DNA of 64,000 nucleotides from Mixta tenebrionis (GTDB lineage: Bacteria; Pseudomonadota; Gammaproteobacteria; Enterobacterales; Enterobacteriaceae): the NCBI RefSeq assembly GCF_006517625.1, contig NZ_VHQI01000010.1, forward strand, positions 92,762 to 156,761. The letters are read 5' to 3'. Position 1 is the first letter of the stretch, and each line of letters starts with the position of its first letter. A program made the position numbers and the translations under genes. Below, in pieces: positions 18,839 through 27,531 of the stretch. The notes beneath the pieces were generated by a model. It was not told the DNA's origin and searched no databases. It saw nothing but the letters and a program-made list of their open reading frames with translations.

Positions 18839-19738
18839 ATGGCAAAAGATCGGGCCCTGACCCTGGAAGCATTACGCGTGATGGACGCTATCGATCGGCG
18901 CGGCAGCTTTGCCGCGGCGGCGGATGAACTGGGCCGCGTGCCATCTGCACTTAGCTATACCATGCAGAAGCTGGAAGAGGAGCTGGATGTCGTTTTATTT
19001 GATCGTTCCGGCCATCGCACCAGGTTTACCAACGTTGGGCGTATGCTGCTGGAACGCGGCAGGGTGCTGCTGGAGGCAGCCGATAAACTGACTACCGATG
19101 CGGAAGCGCTGGCGCGCGGCTGGGAAACCCACCTGACCATCGTAACCGAAGCGCTGGTGCCTACCGAATCGCTGTTTCCGCTGGTAGGCAAGCTGGCGGA
19201 AAAGGCCAATACGCAGATTTCCCTTATCACCGAAGTGCTGGCGGGCGCCTGGGAGCGGCTGGAGCAGGGACGCGCCGATATTGTGGTGGCGCCCGATATG
19301 CACTTTCGCGCCTCCACGGAGATCAATACCCGCAAGCTCTACAGCGTGATGAGCGTTATCGTCGCCAGTCCGGATCATCCGATCCATCAGGAGCCGGAGC
19401 CGCTGTCGGAAACCACGCGGGTAAAATATCGTGGTATCGCAGTGGCGGATACCGCGCGCGAAAGGCCGGTGTTAACGGTACAGCTGCTGGATAAGCAGCA
19501 GCGTCTGACGCTCAGCAGCATGGACGATAAGCGACGTGCGCTGCTGGCCGGGCTGGGCGTGGCGAGCATGCCCTGGCCGCTGGTGGAAGAAGATATTGCG
19601 CAGGGACGGTTGCGCGTGGTCAGCCCGGAAACAACGCGCGAGATCGATATTATCATGGCCTGGCGTCGCGACAGCATGGGCGAGGCGAAAGCCTGGTGCC
19701 TGCGTGAAATTCCGCGCCTGCTGGCGAAAAAAGGGTAG
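18839..19738 (+). CDS. yhaJ: YhaJ LysR-family regulator
   Basis: 299 residues. N-terminal winged HTH (ALRVMDAIDRRGSFAAAADELGRVPSALSYTMQKLEEEL) and a C-terminal effector domain from about residue 92. In E. coli YhaJ responds to aromatic compounds such as dinitrotoluene-derived products and activates yqjF; that gene also lies nearby here (20953). Start ATG 18839. The 135-bp gap to yhaK likely holds a shared operator. Confidence 0.93.
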   Translation: MAKDRALTLEALRVMDAIDRRGSFAAAADELGRVPSALSYTMQKLEEELDVVLFDRSGHRTRFTNVGRMLLERGRVLLEAADKLTTDAEALARGWETHLTIVTEALVPTESLFPLVGKLAEKANTQISLITEVLAGAWERLEQGRADIVVAPDMHFRASTEINTRKLYSVMSVIVASPDHPIHQEPEPLSETTRVKYRGIAVADTARERPVLTVQLLDKQQRLTLSSMDDKRRALLAGLGVASMPWPLVEEDIAQGRLRVVSPETTREIDIIMAWRRDSMGEAKAWCLREIPRLLAKKG

Positions 19739-19859
19739 CCTTGTCAGGCTGTGGCAGGCAAAGCGGGATCGCGCTGGACGGCGTGCAAAACAGGCGGTGA
19801 ATGGCAGCGCCTGCGCGCATGTGGCTGCGCGGCGGCGCTCGGTGGTTGATGCGTTCGCC

Positions 19860-20882
19860 TTAGGCGCCTGGTTGATGAAAACGCTGGCGTTGCGCGTCAG
19901 GGAAACGCTCGTCGCGTCCGTGCGGCTCATCCCAGCGCGTCTCCGGGCCTAACGAGATCACGCCGCTGGGGTTGATGGTTTTATGGCTGCGGTAATAGTG
20001 GTGGCGAATATGATCGAGGTTTACCGTTTCGGCGATGCCCGGCATCTGCCAGATGTCGCGTAAAAAGCCGTTCAGGTTCAGGTAATCGCCGATGCGCTGT
20101 CGATCGCATTTAAAATGGGTAACATAGACCGGATCGAAGCGCACCAGGGTGGTCCACAGGCGCAGATCCGCCTCGGTCAGCTGGTTACCGGTCAGCCAGC
20201 GATGCTGCCCAAGCAGCTGCTCCAGCCGCTCCAGCGCATGAAACAGCGCGGTCGCCGCCTCTTCATAAGCCGGCTGCGAAGTAGCGAAACCTGCCTTATA
20301 CACGCCGTTATTTACCTGGTCATAAACCCAGCCGTTAACCGCGTCGATTTTTTCACGCAGCGCCGCCGGATAGTAGTCGCCCGCCCGTGCGCCAACGGCG
20401 TCGAACGCGCTGTTGAACATGCGGATGATATCGGCGGATTCGTTGCTGACGATGGTCTGCTGCCGTTTATCCCACAGTACCGGCACGGTTACGCGCCCGC
20501 TGTATTGCGCATCGGCATGCTGATAAAGCTGATAGAGGAAATCGTGCTGATAAAGCGTATCGCCAGTGGCCGCCGGGAAATCCTGCGCGAAGGTCCAGCC
20601 GTTTTCCAGCATCAGCGGATGCACCACGGAAACGGAAATCATCTGCTCCAGCCCCTTTAGCTGACGCATCAGCAGCGTGCGGTGCGCCCAGGGGCAGGCA
20701 AGCGACACATAAAGATGATAGCGATCGCGCTCGGCGGCAAAACCCGCTTTGCCGGTAGGGCCGGCGCTGCCGTCGGCGGTAACCCAGTTGCGAAAGGCGG
20801 CTGCAGAGCGTTTAAAGCGGCCGCCGTTTGATTTGGTATCGTACCAGCTATCCTGCCAGACGCCGTCAACCAGTTGTCCCAT
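19860..20882 (-). CDS. yqjG: YqjG glutathionyl-hydroquinone reductase
   Basis: 340-residue xi-class glutathione transferase that reduces glutathionyl-hydroquinones. The catalytic Cys63 lies in SLACPWAHRTLL. The C-terminal helical domain contains EADLRLWTTLVRFDPVYVTHFKCD. ATG 20882 gives the family start MGQLVDGVWQDSWYDTKS. The tail is about 12 residues longer than E. coli YqjG, ending in a basic stretch after EPHGRDERFP. Confidence 0.95.
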   Translation of the reverse strand: MGQLVDGVWQDSWYDTKSNGGRFKRSAAAFRNWVTADGSAGPTGKAGFAAERDRYHLYVSLACPWAHRTLLMRQLKGLEQMISVSVVHPLMLENGWTFAQDFPAATGDTLYQHDFLYQLYQHADAQYSGRVTVPVLWDKRQQTIVSNESADIIRMFNSAFDAVGARAGDYYPAALREKIDAVNGWVYDQVNNGVYKAGFATSQPAYEEAATALFHALERLEQLLGQHRWLTGNQLTEADLRLWTTLVRFDPVYVTHFKCDRQRIGDYLNLNGFLRDIWQMPGIAETVNLDHIRHHYYRSHKTINPSGVISLGPETRWDEPHGRDERFPDAQRQRFHQPGA

Positions 20883-20952
20883 AGCTCCTCCGAAATAAAA
20901 CAGGCGAGAATGGAACCATCCTCGCCCTGATGTTATTGAGTATAGCGGTCGC

Positions 20953-21345
20953 TTACCACTTTTTGCCGAGCAGGCGGTCAATGCTGTAAGCGCCTGGTCC
21001 GGTGATGCCGAGCAGCAGGAAGCCGCCAGCCATGGTCACGTTCTTCATAAACATAATAGAGTTGACGCCTTCAGCGAAGTTGCTGTGGAACAGAAAGGCC
21101 GTCAGCAGCGTAAACACGGCGGTGAAGAGCGCGGTGAAGCGCGTCAGGAAGCCAAACAGGATAGCGAGACCGCCGCCCAGCTCCAGCAGAATCACCAGCG
21201 GCAGAATAAAGGCCGGAACGCCCATCGCCGTCATGTACTGCGCCGTGCCGTCATAGCCGGTAATTTTGCCCCAGCCGGAAACGATATACAGAATCGGCAT
21301 TAAAATACGTGCAACTAACAGACCAGTATCTTCTAATTTTTTCAT
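20953..21345 (-). CDS. yqjF: YqjF DoxX-family membrane protein
   Basis: 130 residues with four membrane segments of the DoxX family (LLVARILMPILYIVSGWGKITGY, LPLVILLELGGGLAILFGFLTR, FTALFTAVFTLLTAFLF). In E. coli yqjF is the YhaJ-controlled gene induced by nitroaromatics; its biochemical role is unknown. It lies 70 bp upstream of yqjG on the same strand. Confidence 0.93.
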   Translation of the reverse strand: MKKLEDTGLLVARILMPILYIVSGWGKITGYDGTAQYMTAMGVPAFILPLVILLELGGGLAILFGFLTRFTALFTAVFTLLTAFLFHSNFAEGVNSIMFMKNVTMAGGFLLLGITGPGAYSIDRLLGKKW

Positions 21346-21550
21346 GGTTTTCCCCAGTATTGTTTTGCGTCAGACAACAGGCGTCCGGGCGATTAAAGGC
21401 AGGCAACGCAAGCGTTTAAGCGCATTGTTTGCTAACTGAGGAGGATAATAGGCGCAGCAGGGAAGTTTTGTAAGCGAGATAAACTGTCAGAGAAGTTCAA
21501 TAAAATTGAATCTGATAGCCTGCGCATTATCGCAGGCTACCCGATTACGC

Positions 21551-21838
21551 CTAATGCTTCTGCGGCAGGTTGGCTTTCACCAGACGCCAGGTACTCCAGA
21601 GTCCAAATCCGCGCTTCGCCCAGCGCATAAAGAAGTTTGGATTGCGCACCGACCAGATGGCCATGGCGCTGCTGCCGATCGCCAGGTAGCTGCGCAGGCT
21701 CAGCAGCGTCATCCAGCCGCGATCGTAACGGGCGGTATGCAGCAGCCAGTCACGACGGGCCGCGCTAAGATCGAGGCGCTGCTGGTGAATGGCGATTAAC
21801 AGATCCGCTTTACGTTGCTCACGGGCGGCGCGCTTCAT
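21551..21838 (-). CDS. yqjK: YqjK family protein
   Basis: 95 residues matching E. coli YqjK (99 aa): a basic N-terminus (REQRKADLLIAIHQQRLDLSAARRDWL), one hydrophobic segment, then NPNFFMRWAKRGFGLWSTWRLVK. ATG 21838 overlaps the yqjE stop by 4 nt, so the two genes are translationally coupled. Function is unknown. Confidence 0.92.
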   Translation of the reverse strand: MKRAAREQRKADLLIAIHQQRLDLSAARRDWLLHTARYDRGWMTLLSLRSYLAIGSSAMAIWSVRNPNFFMRWAKRGFGLWSTWRLVKANLPQKH

Positions 21839-22233
21839 GAATGGCGATCCTCCAGCATCTGGCGGTCGGAGGCCAGCTCCTTACGCGTATGGTGCAGTAG
21901 CGTAGACTTGCGTGATTTACGCAGCGTCCACAGGCCGAAAATCAGCGCCAGCAGGAAAAGTACGCCGGTAGTGATGCCGATCGCCATCAGGCGATACTGC
22001 GCATCTACCGCCCAGATGATAAGCACCATCAGGCTCATCAAACCAAAAGCGGTAAACAGCATGGTCAGGCCGATCATCAACAGCATCTGTATCAGATTGG
22101 CCTTTTCCTCTTCCAGCTCGACCACCGCCAGGCGCACACGGGTTTCTACCATGCTAACCAGCGTAGTAACGAGACGCTGTCCGATGTTGATGACCCCTTT
22201 GCCTGGGCCGTGGCTTTGCTGAGCATCGGCCAT
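21835..22233 (-). CDS. yqjE: YqjE inner-membrane protein (phage holin III superfamily)
   Basis: 132 residues with two membrane helices (LIQMLLMIGLTMLFTAFGLMS and LMAIGITTGVLFLLALIFGL). Start at 22233 gives MADAQQSHGPGKGV, as in E. coli; an upstream extension overlaps yqjD and is not used. It is in one operon with yqjC, yqjD and yqjK. Confidence 0.93.
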   Translation of the reverse strand: MADAQQSHGPGKGVINIGQRLVTTLVSMVETRVRLAVVELEEEKANLIQMLLMIGLTMLFTAFGLMSLMVLIIWAVDAQYRLMAIGITTGVLFLLALIFGLWTLRKSRKSTLLHHTRKELASDRQMLEDRHS

Positions 22234-22235
22234 AA

Positions 22236-22541
22236 TTAACGACGCGACATCAGCATGCCGATCACCAGACCAACGGCGGCGCCGATGCCCACGCCGTGCC
22301 ACGGATTTTCACGCACATAGTCGTCGGCGCGGCCTACCGCTTCGCGGGTAGTCTGCGACAGCCGATCGCCGGTTTCGCCCAGGCGTTGGCGCGATTCATC
22401 CAGCGCGGCGCGCGCTTTGCTGCGCAGCTTGTCTATCTCTGATTTCGATTTATCGGTGGACTGGCTCAGCACTTCTTCCAGCGTATCCGCCAGGTTTTTC
22501 AGCTCGGCGCGCAGGTGTTCTGACGTAGTATCTTTTGACAT
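22236..22541 (-). CDS. yqjD: YqjD, ElaB/YgaM-family tail-anchored ribosome-binding protein
   Basis: 101 residues: a long amphipathic/coiled-coil N-terminal part and a single C-terminal membrane anchor (WHGVGIGAAVGLVIGMLMSRR). E. coli YqjD binds 70S/100S ribosomes in stationary phase and tethers them to the membrane. It starts at 22541 and its stop is 2 nt before the yqjE start. Confidence 0.93.
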   Translation of the reverse strand: MSKDTTSEHLRAELKNLADTLEEVLSQSTDKSKSEIDKLRSKARAALDESRQRLGETGDRLSQTTREAVGRADDYVRENPWHGVGIGAAVGLVIGMLMSRR

Positions 22542-22583
22542 GAAACACTCCTTTATTCTCAGGCAATGTACGCTGTAAATGGG

Positions 22584-22955
22584 TTAGTAAGGCGCTGACT
22601 GTAGCGCTTTCAGCTCTTCGCGCTCTTCCTCTAATTTGCGTTGGCGTTTGGCGATTTTCTCCTTGTCGCCATCCTCCTCGGCATCTTTCAAATCCTTTTC
22701 ACGTTCGGCCACTTCACGCTGCTTAGCCTGGATATTCTCCTGATGCGCCGCCTTCAGCTTCTCATCGGTACAGCTGGCGCGAACCTCGGTTAGCGCGCGT
22801 TCCAGCCCGTTCACCCGGCGTTGATTATCATGCTGTTGGGCATAAGATATTTCCCGCTCGATATCCTTTTCTTTCTGCATACAGAGCGTATTTGCCGCCT
22901 GCGTGAAACCAGAGAGAGAAACCAGCGTCAGAAAAAGCGAGGTGCGAAATTTCAT
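22584..22955 (-). CDS. yqjC: YqjC, DUF1090 periplasmic protein
   Basis: 123 residues with a Sec signal peptide (MKFRTSLFLTLVSLSGFTQAA) and a highly charged, alpha-helical body (EREKDLKDAEEDGDKEKIAKRQRKL). ATG 22955 matches E. coli YqjC; the frame extends upstream without similarity. First gene of yqjCDEK. Function is unknown. Confidence 0.93.
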   Translation of the reverse strand: MKFRTSLFLTLVSLSGFTQAANTLCMQKEKDIEREISYAQQHDNQRRVNGLERALTEVRASCTDEKLKAAHQENIQAKQREVAEREKDLKDAEEDGDKEKIAKRQRKLEEEREELKALQSAPY

Positions 22956-23138
22956 GTGATAGCGGCCTTCCATTGTTAAGCTCAGCCGTTCCCTGTGAAC
23001 GGTAAAGATGCGGCGGTGATGAGGCTGGCTGCCGTGCCGCCTCATAACCTTTTGTAAGAATAGACACTCTTTGGCGAAAGCTCAAAAAGCGTTGCTGAAG
23101 AAGAGATTTTACGAAAAGTATCGCGTCGGGCGATCCAC

Positions 23139-23522
23139 TCAGCCGACGGACTGCTGGCGCAGCGAAATTTTGTTCAGCCAGCCGCTGCTGCCGTTATTCT
23201 CCAGCCGGGCGATCTCGAAGCCGTAGGGCAGGATTTTATGCAGCGCCTGCTGTGCGGCCTGACTCTGCTCTTCGGATTCAAAACGCAGCACCAGTGAGTC
23301 CTGCGCGGGCGTAATGCTCTTAACCGGTATCCCCAACGCGTTGAGCTGCTGCCAGACGTAGAAACCGTCCGGCAGCGTCACGCCCTGATGCGTCACGCGA
23401 ATTTGCAGCGCGTTCTCATGACGAAACAGGGCGGGCAGCAGGGCGAAGGCGATAATCGCCAACAGGCCAGCCAGCAGCCAGCGCAGCGGCTGGCGTAAAA
23501 GAGGCTGCAGCCAGCGCATCAC
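23139..23522 (-). CDS. mzrA: MzrA modulator of EnvZ/OmpR
   Basis: 127 residues, one N-terminal membrane helix ([19 protein letters not shown]) and a periplasmic domain ([39 protein letters not shown]). MzrA links the Cpx response to EnvZ by direct contact with EnvZ. It overlaps yqjA by 4 nt, as in E. coli. Confidence 0.93.
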   Translation of the reverse strand: MMRWLQPLLRQPLRWLLAGLLAIIAFALLPALFRHENALQIRVTHQGVTLPDGFYVWQQLNALGIPVKSITPAQDSLVLRFESEEQSQAAQQALHKILPYGFEIARLENNGSSGWLNKISLRQQSVG

Positions 23523-24196
23523 GGCTGACCTTTCTCATCAATGCCGGCCTGACGTTTACGCCACAGCACTACCAGCGAACCGATCAGGCCGAACACCAGC
23601 AGCACCAGCGGCAGCAGCATCAGGCAAAACATCAGCTCATCTTCGTAGCGGCGGAAAATCGGCGTTTTCCCCAGCGCGAAGCCCAGTACGGTCAGGATTA
23701 GCACCCATAAAAAGCCGCTCATCCAGTTAAAAAACTGAAAGCGGGCGTTGCTCAGGCCGGAAAGCCCGGCGATAGTCGGCAGCAGGGTGCGCACGAAAGC
23801 GATAAAGCGGCCAATTAACAGCGCTGACAGGCCGTGGCGATGAAACAGCTGATGGGCGCGCTGATGATACTGCGCGGGCAGGTGCGATAGCCATTTTTGC
23901 ACCGTGGGCGTATTGCCCAGCCATTTACCTTGTATATAACTGACCCAGCAGCCAAGGCTGGCGGCGGTGGTAAGAATAAACAGCGTCAGCGGGAAATTCA
24001 TGGTGCCTTTGGCGATTAGCACGCCCACTAAAATCAGCAGGCTATCGCCGGGCAGGAAAGCGGCAGGCAGCAGCCCGTTTTCCAGAAAAAGAATCATAAA
24101 CAGTAAGCCATATATTGCCCAGACCAGCGTCGGATCGGCCAGTGTCTCAAAATCTTGTTGCCATAACGCTTGCAACAATGCTTTTAAAATATCCAT
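23519..24196 (-). CDS. yqjA: YqjA DedA-family membrane protein
   Basis: 225 residues, DedA/SNARE-associated fold. Motifs: [20 protein letters not shown] and [20 protein letters not shown] (conserved Arg-Thr). DedA proteins are proton-dependent lipid scramblases/transporters; YqjA is needed for alkaline growth and drug resistance in E. coli. First gene of yqjA-mzrA; its promoter must lie in 24197-24480. Confidence 0.95.
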   Translation of the reverse strand: MDILKALLQALWQQDFETLADPTLVWAIYGLLFMILFLENGLLPAAFLPGDSLLILVGVLIAKGTMNFPLTLFILTTAASLGCWVSYIQGKWLGNTPTVQKWLSHLPAQYHQRAHQLFHRHGLSALLIGRFIAFVRTLLPTIAGLSGLSNARFQFFNWMSGFLWVLILTVLGFALGKTPIFRRYEDELMFCLMLLPLVLLVFGLIGSLVVLWRKRQAGIDEKGQP

Positions 24197-24479
24197 TCAT
24201 TGTTCCTGAACTTCATTGTTAATACAGGCTCATCGATCGGCAGGCCAACAGAGCGGGCAGGTTATTTTTTAGTGTAGTCGCCGCTACCGCAGGCCGGGTA
24301 ATCGCCTTCTGCCGATATTGTATAAAAAACCGCAGCACTCCTCTTTCCCGAAACGAAAGGGTAAGAAAAGGCAGTTAACTGTAACAAAATACAGCGATGC
24401 GAGACAGGGAAAGTTGCCCCCGCCTAAGAGTTTTACCGACGGCACTCATTAGCGGGAAGGAGCTTTACACAGGCTGACA

Positions 24480-24532
24480 CTAAAGTAAGTTTGCTGACTT
24501 TAGACGCTTTGGCAACCAAAGCGTCCTTTTTT
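24480..24532 (+). terminator. Strong + strand terminator with no + strand gene
   Basis: Two tandem hairpins: CTAAAGT/ACTTTAG (24480-24486 with 24497-24503), then a perfect 10-bp stem GACGCTTTGG/CCAAAGCGTC (24503-24512 with 24516-24525), followed by CTTTTTT on the + strand. Both flanking genes are on the minus strand. The minus-strand version has no T-run after the stem and begins right after the exuR stop, so it is at best a weak exuR terminator. It may be the 3' end of an unrecognised small RNA. Confidence 0.7.
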
Positions 24533-25301
24533 AGCGTGAAGAGGAGGTATCGGGTAAGATCACCGGGTTTTCAGCGAACATATAACGATCGACATTGAAT
24601 TCAAAATCGTCGGTGGTGGCGTTAAACAACATCTGACGCGTATTTTCCAGATGTTGCCACATCGCCAGCTTGGCGGCAGCGGGGTCTTTACGTATCAACG
24701 CTTTCAGAATCGCATCGTGATCGCTGCACCAGCTGCCGATAGCGCGCTGATCGATATGCTCATGCAGCTTCAGCCAGTAAGGGTTGTGGGTGCGGTGCAG
24801 CCACATTTTTTCCACGATAGCCGCCAGCGCGCTGTTTTGCGTCGCCATAGCGATTTGCACGTGAAAATGCATATCCCACTCCGAGTCGCGGAAGCGATCC
24901 TCACTGCGCGCGCGTTCCTGAATATCCATCAGCTGCATAATATCTTGACGCGTAACGCGCGTGGCGGCGAACTCCGCCACGTTGCTTTCAATCAGCTGGC
25001 GCGCCTGTAACAGCTCAAACGGGCCAAAATTGGCGAACTCCAGCTGGCTGTCCGCGACTACGCGGTGACTCTGCTGGCTGGAGATAACGTGAATGCCGGA
25101 GCCTTTGCGCACCTCTACGTAGCCTTCCACTTCCAGCATGATAATAGCTTCACGCACCACGGTGCGGCTGACCTGCATCTCCTCGGCGATAAGGCGTTCA
25201 GCGGGCAGTTTGTCGCCCACCCGATACTGACCAGCCTCAATACGCATTTTTAGCTCTGACGCCAGCTGTTGATAAAGGCGTCGCGGTTCGCTGATTTCCA
25301 T
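24531..25301 (-). CDS. exuR: ExuR GntR-family repressor of hexuronate genes
   Basis: 256 residues: N-terminal GntR winged HTH ([39 protein letters not shown]) and a C-terminal FCD domain ([19 protein letters not shown]; metal-type His in DMHFHVQIA). It represses exuT and the uxa genes, and is released by galacturonate/glucuronate-derived inducers. Start ATG 25301 matches E. coli MEITEPRR; an ATG 12 nt upstream (25313) is possible but has a poorer ribosome-binding site. A candidate auto-operator lies at 25331. Confidence 0.96.
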   Translation of the reverse strand: MEISEPRRLYQQLASELKMRIEAGQYRVGDKLPAERLIAEEMQVSRTVVREAIIMLEVEGYVEVRKGSGIHVISSQQSHRVVADSQLEFANFGPFELLQARQLIESNVAEFAATRVTRQDIMQLMDIQERARSEDRFRDSEWDMHFHVQIAMATQNSALAAIVEKMWLHRTHNPYWLKLHEHIDQRAIGSWCSDHDAILKALIRKDPAAAKLAMWQHLENTRQMLFNATTDDFEFNVDRYMFAENPVILPDTSSSR

Positions 25302-25330
25302 AAGCACATCCATAGCAGGGAATATTCTGT

Positions 25331-25348
25331 AAGTTGTTATACCACTTA
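25331..25348. promoter_or_regulatory. Candidate ExuR operator upstream of exuR
   Basis: AAGTTGTTATACCACTTA matches the UxuR/ExuR palindrome (AAATTGGTATACCAATTT, from memory) at 14 of 18 positions. It sits about 30 bp upstream of the exuR start, as expected for autoregulation. Confidence 0.6.
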
Positions 25349-25756
25349 ACCGGCCTGTGGGCCAATGGCTGTCAGCGCAAGGAGCCTGAAATGCGAGGGA
25401 ACGCGCACTTCAGGCAGCAGGCGGCCTGGGCGGCGCGGCGCGCTCTGGCACAGGCGCAGATAACGTTGTGCTGGAGCAGCGGCAAGCGCGAAAAGAGAAA
25501 AGTCGGCGACGAGAGGAAAACAGCAAGAAGAACAGGGACGCAGTCAGGGAAACGCAAGGAAAGATAGATCGGGATAAGGGAAACAGGCAAAGAGAGAACA
25601 AGCGGCAGGGGAAAGCAAAAAAGAAAGGAAAAGAAAGAACGAAGGGTAAAGGCTGATTGGCATGGGAAAGGAAGATCGTTACGCGAAAGAAAGACTGGCA
25701 GAGAAAAAGAAGATTGGCGCGGAAAAGGAAGAGCGCGTGAGGAAACCGGAGGGCGC
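25349..25756. other. Purine-rich noncoding tract between exuR and exuT
   Basis: About 400 bp. From about 25480 to 25755 the + strand is, by eye, at least three quarters A and G, with runs such as AAAAAAGAAAGGAAAAGAAAG. Short frames (e.g. 25468-25656) translate to almost nothing but Lys, Arg, Glu, Gln and Gly and have no family similarity; I treat them as by-products of composition. The exuT terminator bounds the tract on the right and the exuR promoter on the left. Confidence 0.6.
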
Positions 25757-25798
25757 GGAAAAACCGGCCGGATGTACGTCGCCTGCGCGCATCCGGCC
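25757..25798 (-). terminator. Rho-independent terminator of exuT
   Basis: On the minus strand, GGCCGGATG pairs with CATCCGGCC (25790-25798 with 25766-25774), followed by GGTTTTT. It lies just after the exuT stop. Confidence 0.75.
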
Positions 25799-25805
25799 CG
25801 GCCGC

Positions 25806-27113
25806 TTAGCTACGTACCGGCGTACCGGCAGGAGCGACACTCTGTTCCTGCTGCAGTTCAGAAACCGGTTTATTTTTCAGTACCGTCCAGATAACTACCG
25901 CGCCGAGCAGATCGAACACCGCCAGCGCAGCAAACAGCGGACTAAAGCCCAGCGTATCGGCCAGCGCGCCCACTACCAGGGCGAACATGGTGCTGGCGGT
26001 CCAGGCGGCCATGCCGGTCAGACCGTTAGCAGTCGCGACTTCGTTACGTCCGAAAACATCTGAAGAGAGCGTAATCAGCGCGCCGGACAGCGCCTGGTGA
26101 GCGAAGCCGCCGATGCACAGCAGGCCGATTGCCACGTAAGGGCTGGTAAACAGGCCGATAGTGCCGGGGCCGATCATCAGAACCGCGCCCATGGTTACCA
26201 CCAGCTTACGCGAAACGATCAGATTAACGCCGAAAACGCGCTGGAACAGCGGCGGCAGATAGCCGCCGACGATGCAGCCAAGATCGGCGAACAGCATCGG
26301 CATCCAGGCGAACATAGCGATCTCTTTCAGGTTAAAACCGTAGACTTTAAACATAAACAGCGGGATCCAGGCGTTAAAGGTGCCCCATGCCGGTTCCGCC
26401 AGGAAGCGCGGCAGGGCAATGCCCCAGAACTGCCGGTTGCGCAGGATCTGCCAGGCGCTCATTTTTTTGCCGTTGCTGACCTGATGCTGCGCCTCCTGGC
26501 CGGAGAGGATATAGTCACGCTCTTCATCGCTTAATTTCTTCTGCTGTTTGGGATGCTTATAGAAAATCAGCCAGCACAGCGCCCAAATCATGCTGAGAAT
26601 ACCGGTAATGATAAACGCCATCTGCCAGCTGTGGGCGACGATAGCCCATACTACCAGCGGCGGCGCTACCATCGCGCCGATGGACGAGCCAACGTTGAAA
26701 TAGCCGACGGCGATCGAGCGCTCTTTGGCCGGAAACCATTCGCTGCTTGCTTTCAGACCGGCGGGGATCATTGCCGCCTCGGCCGCGCCGACCGCGCCGC
26801 GGGCGATAGCCAGGCCGCCCCAGCTGCCTGCCAGCGCGGTGGCGGCGCAGAACACCGCCCACAAAATCGCGAACAGCGCATAGCCTACTTTCGTGCCCAG
26901 CACGTCAAGGATATAGCCCGCTACCGGCTGCATGATGGTATAGCAGGCCGAGTAGGCGGCAACAATATAGGAATATTGCTGCGTAGTGATGTGGAGTTGT
27001 TCTTCGAGCGTAGGTGCGGCAACGGCAATGGCGTTGCGCGTCAGGTAACCCAGCACGGTACCGATGGTCACCAGACCAATCATATACCAGCGCAGACCTT
27101 TTATTTTACGCAT
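25806..27113 (-). CDS. exuT: ExuT hexuronate:H+ symporter (MFS)
   Basis: 435 residues, 12-helix anion:cation symporter-family MFS transporter for galacturonate and glucuronate. Signatures: GYLTRNAIAVAAPTLEEQL, SEWFPAKERSIAVGYFNVGSS (MFS motif A-like loop), ALSGALITLSSDVFGRNEVA. ATG 27113 (MRKIKGLRWYMIGLV) matches E. coli and follows GAAGAGG; a longer frame to 27293 has no similarity. Divergent from uxaCBA, with ExuR-like sites between. Confidence 0.96.
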   Translation of the reverse strand: MRKIKGLRWYMIGLVTIGTVLGYLTRNAIAVAAPTLEEQLHITTQQYSYIVAAYSACYTIMQPVAGYILDVLGTKVGYALFAILWAVFCAATALAGSWGGLAIARGAVGAAEAAMIPAGLKASSEWFPAKERSIAVGYFNVGSSIGAMVAPPLVVWAIVAHSWQMAFIITGILSMIWALCWLIFYKHPKQQKKLSDEERDYILSGQEAQHQVSNGKKMSAWQILRNRQFWGIALPRFLAEPAWGTFNAWIPLFMFKVYGFNLKEIAMFAWMPMLFADLGCIVGGYLPPLFQRVFGVNLIVSRKLVVTMGAVLMIGPGTIGLFTSPYVAIGLLCIGGFAHQALSGALITLSSDVFGRNEVATANGLTGMAAWTASTMFALVVGALADTLGFSPLFAALAVFDLLGAVVIWTVLKNKPVSELQQEQSVAPAGTPVRS

Positions 27114-27250
27114 GTCATACCTCTTCCAGTTCTGTTTGCGGCCCGTGCCGCTGTTGTTGTTATGCGGGTCTGTCAACGCTGAAGCCCGACAGAGAGCATT
27201 TGCGAACTTATCCTGGGCCTCAGCCCATTTTTTATTTCCTTGCCTGTAAA

Positions 27251-27268
27251 AAATTTCCCAACCAATTT
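27251..27268. promoter_or_regulatory. Candidate ExuR operator (exuT side)
   Basis: AAATTTCCCAACCAATTT keeps the outer parts of both half-sites (AAATT and ACCAATTT) with 13 of 18 matches to the ExuR/UxuR palindrome. About 140 bp upstream of exuT. Confidence 0.45.
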
Positions 27269-27283
27269 GGACCGCCAGAAGAT

Positions 27284-27301
27284 AACTTGTCATACCGATT
27301 T
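27284..27301. promoter_or_regulatory. Candidate ExuR operator (exuT side, second)
   Basis: AACTTGTCATACCGATTT, with the reverse strand reading AAATCGGTATGACAAGTT, matches the ExuR/UxuR palindrome well around the TATAC core. It is 33 bp from the weaker site at 27251, about three helical turns. Confidence 0.55.
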
Positions 27302-27423
27302 AAAAGTTGAATGCCATCACAAAAACCACCTTTGTAATGTGGGATACTAAAAATCACGAAATGTCAGTGAATTAGTAGCTTTAACGGCGATTAGTCGAAA
27401 AATCAGGCGCAATAAGATGTCTG

Positions 27424-27445
27424 ATATGTGAGCTGAATCTCAAAA
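27424..27445 (+). promoter_or_regulatory. Candidate CRP site upstream of uxaC
   Basis: TGTGA-GCTGAA-TCTCA at 27427-27442 differs from TGTGA-N6-TCACA at one base. It lies just upstream of the uxaC promoter region (TATGAT at 27471 could be the -10), a distance suited to CRP activation of this catabolic operon. Confidence 0.55.
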
Positions 27446-27463
27446 TTATCGCTGCGGCTGCGT

Positions 27464-27481
27464 GAATTGGTATGATAACTT
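27464..27481. promoter_or_regulatory. Candidate ExuR operator over the uxaC promoter
   Basis: GAATTGGTATGATAACTT has 13 of 18 matches to the ExuR/UxuR palindrome and includes the probable -10 element TATGAT. Bound ExuR would block the promoter directly. Confidence 0.6.
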
Positions 27482-27531
27482 TTTGCCATCAGCTGAACGC
27501 AACTGCGCCGTTCATGTAAGAGGAGTCAGGA

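Noticed and set aside
25468..25656. 62-codon Lys/Arg/Glu-rich frame in the purine tract
   Set aside because: Almost any frame on a purine-only strand encodes K, R, E, G; no ribosome-binding site or family.
27330..27360. CRP site TGTGG...TCACG in the exuT/uxaC region
   Set aside because: Half-sites are separated by 11 rather than 6 bp; the site at 27424 fits the consensus much better.
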